Source: Lentisphaeria bacterium
GTDB lineage: Bacteria > Verrucomicrobiota > Lentisphaeria > Oligosphaerales > Oligosphaeraceae
Length of the DNA: 35,737 bases
Assembly: GCA_024405215.1 (NCBI GenBank)
Contig: JAKSPB010000032.1
Span: 1 to 35,737 of the forward strand
Reading direction: 5' to 3'
Part shown: one piece after another, positions 33,079 to 35,737 of the stretch
How positions within the stretch are numbered: position 1 is the stretch's first letter
How the letters are laid out: the number at the start of each line of letters is the position of its first letter
Translations under genes and position numbers: made by a program
The notes under the pieces: model-generated
Told to the model about the DNA's origin: nothing
Database searches by the model: none
Seen by the model: the letters and a program-made list of their open reading frames with translations, nothing else

Positions 33079-34794
33079 ATGGCAAATTTCTGTTATCAAC
33101 CCATCGTCGCCGCAGAATTGTGGAAGCGGCGTTCCCTGCTGGAACTCTATCCCTTTGACGGCGGCGGCGGATTCATCAACCGCGCCCTGCTCGGCTCCAT
33201 CGACGACCGTGAAATCCGCCGCAAGTTCCTTTCCGGCGAACTCTCCAAGTTCGTGGATTTCCCGAATATGGATTTCCACCGCTATGAGCGCTGGCGCTCC
33301 ATCGAGCTGAGCTGCTGGATCAACCGCTGCTATCTGGTTGCCTGTCTGGCGCACGCCGCGTGGCTGGAGAAGGACAAGGCCCTGGCCAACATCCTGAAGG
33401 ACACCATGCTGCACTTTATCGACACCTGCCCGCCTCCCGGAAACGGCGACCCGAAGGAGCTGGAGGCCCACTGGCAGCGCGTCCTGTATCGGATGAACCA
33501 CGACTACAACGAAAAGACCTACGCCGAATACAGTGTCGACGAGACGGACGTGGAATACATCTGGTATGACTTCCAGCCCGCAAGCCGCGTCATCCATTTC
33601 CTGCACACGCTCTATTTCATCAAGGACCTGGCGGATTTCAAGCCCGGCGAATTCGATCGCATCTTGGACGGCATCCGGCTGCACGGGCACATCCTCTATC
33701 TGCAGGAAAAGGCCCATCCCCATAAAAAGGGAAACCACCAGTCCGTCCGCCAGATCGGGCTTCTTCATGTCGCATCAGCCTTTGAAGAAGACGACGAGAT
33801 CCGCGAATGGAAGAAGCTGGCGCTGAACCGCAGCGCCTGGCACGCAACAACCGACTTCTTCGAAAACGGCGTCCTCTTCGAGGGCTCCCCCTCCTACCAC
33901 TCCTTCGAGACGTGGCATGGCCGCGATGCCATGGCGTTTGCCAAACTCTTCGGAATGCCGCTGGAGCCCGAGGCGGAGCGTCGTTTCAAGCTGGCCGGAG
34001 AGGTCCTGGCGACCTACCGCCGCCCCGACGGCAAGACGCTCGTCATCAACGACGCCTATCCGCTGCTGCCCGACGGCCTGCTGGAGTCCATGGGCATTGA
34101 TGCGCAGGCACAGCCGAAGACCTCCTACCTGGGGTTGGGCGGCCTGGCGGTCTGGCGCGGAAAACGCCTCTACGCCGCACTGGATGTCTCTTCCTTCACG
34201 GGACAGTTCTCACACTACCACGGTGGAAAGAACGCGCTGATGCTTTTCGTGGACGGCGAGGCCTTCCTGGATGATCCAGGCTGCTGCAATTACGACGATT
34301 CCAGCTTCCGCACCTGCAAGCAGGCGACCGCCCATAGCTCCATGATGGTGGACGATACGCCAGACGCCCATTCCTTCAGCCTCTACGGCTGGGATTCCTA
34401 TCCGGAATTCCTCCTGAAACCCTGGGACGGGAACCGCTTCCAGGCGGTCATGCACTCCACTACGCCCGAATGGAAGGACGTGGAATGGAGCCGCGAAATC
34501 GTCTGCGAAGAGGACGCCTTGACCTTGAACGACGTCGTGTCCGCGCCATTGGAACACGTCTATGAGCTGCACTTCACCCTCGCCCCCGGCATCGCCATCC
34601 GCAAGAGCGACGACGGCTTCGTGCTGCAGAGCGCAAAGAACACGCTGGAGATTCTGCTGAAAGGCGACTTTACCTGCGAAATCGTCGATGGCGAGAACTA
34701 CCAGACCGAGCCCGCCCTGCCCGTCAAACAGCTGCGCTTGAAATTCCCCCAGGCGGCTCTGATGAAAAACACCATCCGGTTCGTGGTGAAATAA
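33079..34794 (+). CDS. Heparinase II/III-like polysaccharide lyase, no signal peptide
   Basis: 571 residues. The N-terminal part is helical, as expected for an alpha/alpha toroid, and contains KKGNHQSVRQIGLL near residue 217, the catalytic-type Asn-His region of heparinase II/III and alginate-lyase families. The C-terminal beta-sandwich has FTGQFSHYHGGKNALMLFVDGE (His near 377), FLDDPGCCNYDD and KQATAHSSMMVDD. This is the classical heparinase II/III pattern with a repeating His-Asp-Gly arrangement. Such enzymes cleave uronic-acid-containing polymers by beta-elimination; the substrate is not known. The N-terminus MANFCYQPIVAAELWKRRS has no signal peptide, implying cytoplasmic action on imported oligosaccharides or a wrong start. 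The ATG at 33079 is preferred over upstream frame extension into mazG. Confidence 0.85.
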   Translation: MANFCYQPIVAAELWKRRSLLELYPFDGGGGFINRALLGSIDDREIRRKFLSGELSKFVDFPNMDFHRYERWRSIELSCWINRCYLVACLAHAAWLEKDKALANILKDTMLHFIDTCPPPGNGDPKELEAHWQRVLYRMNHDYNEKTYAEYSVDETDVEYIWYDFQPASRVIHFLHTLYFIKDLADFKPGEFDRILDGIRLHGHILYLQEKAHPHKKGNHQSVRQIGLLHVASAFEEDDEIREWKKLALNRSAWHATTDFFENGVLFEGSPSYHSFETWHGRDAMAFAKLFGMPLEPEAERRFKLAGEVLATYRRPDGKTLVINDAYPLLPDGLLESMGIDAQAQPKTSYLGLGGLAVWRGKRLYAALDVSSFTGQFSHYHGGKNALMLFVDGEAFLDDPGCCNYDDSSFRTCKQATAHSSMMVDDTPDAHSFSLYGWDSYPEFLLKPWDGNRFQAVMHSTTPEWKDVEWSREIVCEEDALTLNDVVSAPLEHVYELHFTLAPGIAIRKSDDGFVLQSAKNTLEILLKGDFTCEIVDGENYQTEPALPVKQLRLKFPQAALMKNTIRFVVK

Positions 34795-34826
34795 GGCAGT
34801 CTGCGGCACAGAACATAGAACATACA

Positions 34827-34880
34827 AAATGCCACAGTTCCCCGGCCTTGTTGCACGGGAGCTGTGGCATTTGTTTTTTT
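34827..34880. terminator. Strong terminator between the lyase and DUF805 genes
   Basis: AAATGCCACAG (34827-34837) pairs perfectly with CTGTGGCATTT (34862-34872), with a further TCCCCG/CGGGA inner stem. GTTTTTTT follows on the plus strand. On the minus strand the stem is followed by a short TTTTG only, so it works best for the plus-strand lyase transcript. Confidence 0.9.
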
Positions 34881-35726
34881 CTATTCCACTTCCACGTGGC
34901 CGTCCAGATATACGGTAATCGGCTTGTGGACCTTATGATTGTGGCATGTCACCAGGGGGAAAGTCGCCGGAGATTCCACGTCCGACATTTTCAGCCCTTC
35001 GGGAATTACCGCGAAATCATAATACTCTGCGGTTTCATCTCTTTGACAGTGAAGGACTTTTTCGGAAGCTTCCTTTCCGAAACATTCTCTGACGCAGGCG
35101 GGAATGTCTGCGGGAAGACAATCGTCATTGTCATCGGCATAGAGAATGACACACAATCCTATTTGCTTCAGGTTGTTAACACAATAGGTTTGCTTGGCTT
35201 TGGGGCGGCTCTTTGCGGAAAGCAGCGGAAGAAGTGCCAGGAGCAGGACAAAAAGGAGAACTATGACTGCAAGGAGTATTGCAAAAATCACACCAAAACT
35301 TTTGCCTGGCTTTCTGTCGGGATTGCCGATGGGATCCTCGCCATAACGATTGGGGCCGATGTCGCCTGCCGTAAGGACCAGTGCCAGAAGGTATAGGCCG
35401 TAAACATTCGCCACAAGGGAGAATACGACTCCATAGGCTGCCAACAGAGGGAATAAAAAGTAAAAAACGTAAAACCAGCCCCCCAACCAGCCGCTGCGAT
35501 TGGTGTCGTGCAGACGACGGATGAGCACCGCCAGGCCAGGGAAGAAGAAGACAATGGCAGGAATATAGCTAAAAACTGTTGGAGCCGATGGAAATAGCCA
35601 GTATTTTAGCGAGAAGTAAAGCAAACAGAAGATGACAGTGAGCCAGAAATACGTCCAGAATTCAGCACGCCGCGCGCGTCCGGAATAGTGGAAGGCATCC
35701 TTGAAGCATTTTATGAACCAGCTCAT
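34881..35726 (-). CDS. DUF805 membrane protein fused to a pseudopilin-like C-terminal domain
   Basis: 281 residues. Residues 1-135 form a DUF805 domain: GRARRAEFW (16-24), several membrane helices, RRLHDTNRSGW (70-80) and GPNRYGEDP (124-132). A further strongly hydrophobic helix (about 144-170) is then followed by AKSRPKAKQTYCVNNLKQIG, LCVILYADDNDDCLP and a terminal YLDGHVEVE. This second part parallels the pseudopilin at 28629, which has [36 protein letters not shown] and DGHVEAV. So a pseudopilin body appears attached to a multi-pass membrane anchor in place of its cleavable helix. The start ATG at 35726 lies 11 bases from the window edge. Function unknown. Confidence 0.85.
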   Translation of the reverse strand: MSWFIKCFKDAFHYSGRARRAEFWTYFWLTVIFCLLYFSLKYWLFPSAPTVFSYIPAIVFFFPGLAVLIRRLHDTNRSGWLGGWFYVFYFLFPLLAAYGVVFSLVANVYGLYLLALVLTAGDIGPNRYGEDPIGNPDRKPGKSFGVIFAILLAVIVLLFVLLLALLPLLSAKSRPKAKQTYCVNNLKQIGLCVILYADDNDDCLPADIPACVRECFGKEASEKVLHCQRDETAEYYDFAVIPEGLKMSDVESPATFPLVTCHNHKVHKPITVYLDGHVEVE

Positions 35727-35737
35727 TGAATCTTCTG

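Overview
The window is a gene-dense, moderately GC-rich bacterial chromosome segment. Its content points to a fermentative, polysaccharide-degrading member of the PVC group, most likely Lentisphaerota (Victivallis-like). The evidence is a pseudopilin with an H-X9-DG tail next to a GntR/LacI-type regulator, a heparinase II/III-like lyase, a DUF1565-like beta-helix protein, a Gfo/Idh oxidoreductase and acetate kinase. This taxonomic call is inferred from gene families; no rRNA or other marker is present. There is no tRNA, no CRISPR array, no transposase and no prophage.

Layout. (1) 1-5784, minus strand: acetate kinase (cut by the left edge, TTG start), a nucleoside-hydrolase-like enzyme directly behind metG, an ABC-2-type permease without its ATPase, and a lipoprotein. 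(2) 5899-16238, plus strand: an enlarged formyltransferase, a coupled 83-aa protein, an RlmL-type methyltransferase, Uup-type ABC-F ATPase, a secreted beta-helix protein with a clear terminator, then a compact envelope/RNA run of cdsA, a LOG-family enzyme, a SpoU/TrmH methyltransferase and a PBP2-like transpeptidase. (3) 16239-23927, minus strand: an anti-sigma factor behind its ECF sigma factor, tpiA behind pgk, a lipoprotein coupled by ATGA overlap to a zinc-ribbon protein, and a sialidase-like beta-propeller candidate. (4) 24167-27044, plus strand: a Gfo/Idh oxidoreductase followed by an ABC exporter/flippase. (5) 27112-35726: a GntR/LacI hybrid regulator (minus) divergent from a pseudopilin gene, then a large secreted protein, mazG, a heparinase-like lyase, and a convergent DUF805 membrane protein with a pseudopilin-like tail.

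The most notable structures outside ordinary genes are: a cluster of TTACCA/TGGTAA boxes, including two perfect inverted repeats, between the regulator and the pseudopilin gene; a family of MITE-like palindromic repeats with TTGCAAAAGTC ends (three copies, one shortened); a 46-bp tandem repeat between convergent genes; and a candidate ECF promoter upstream of the sigma gene. The most unusual protein is the DUF805-pseudopilin fusion at the right end. A plausible but unproven theme of the right third is polysaccharide-responsive expression of surface and secreted proteins.
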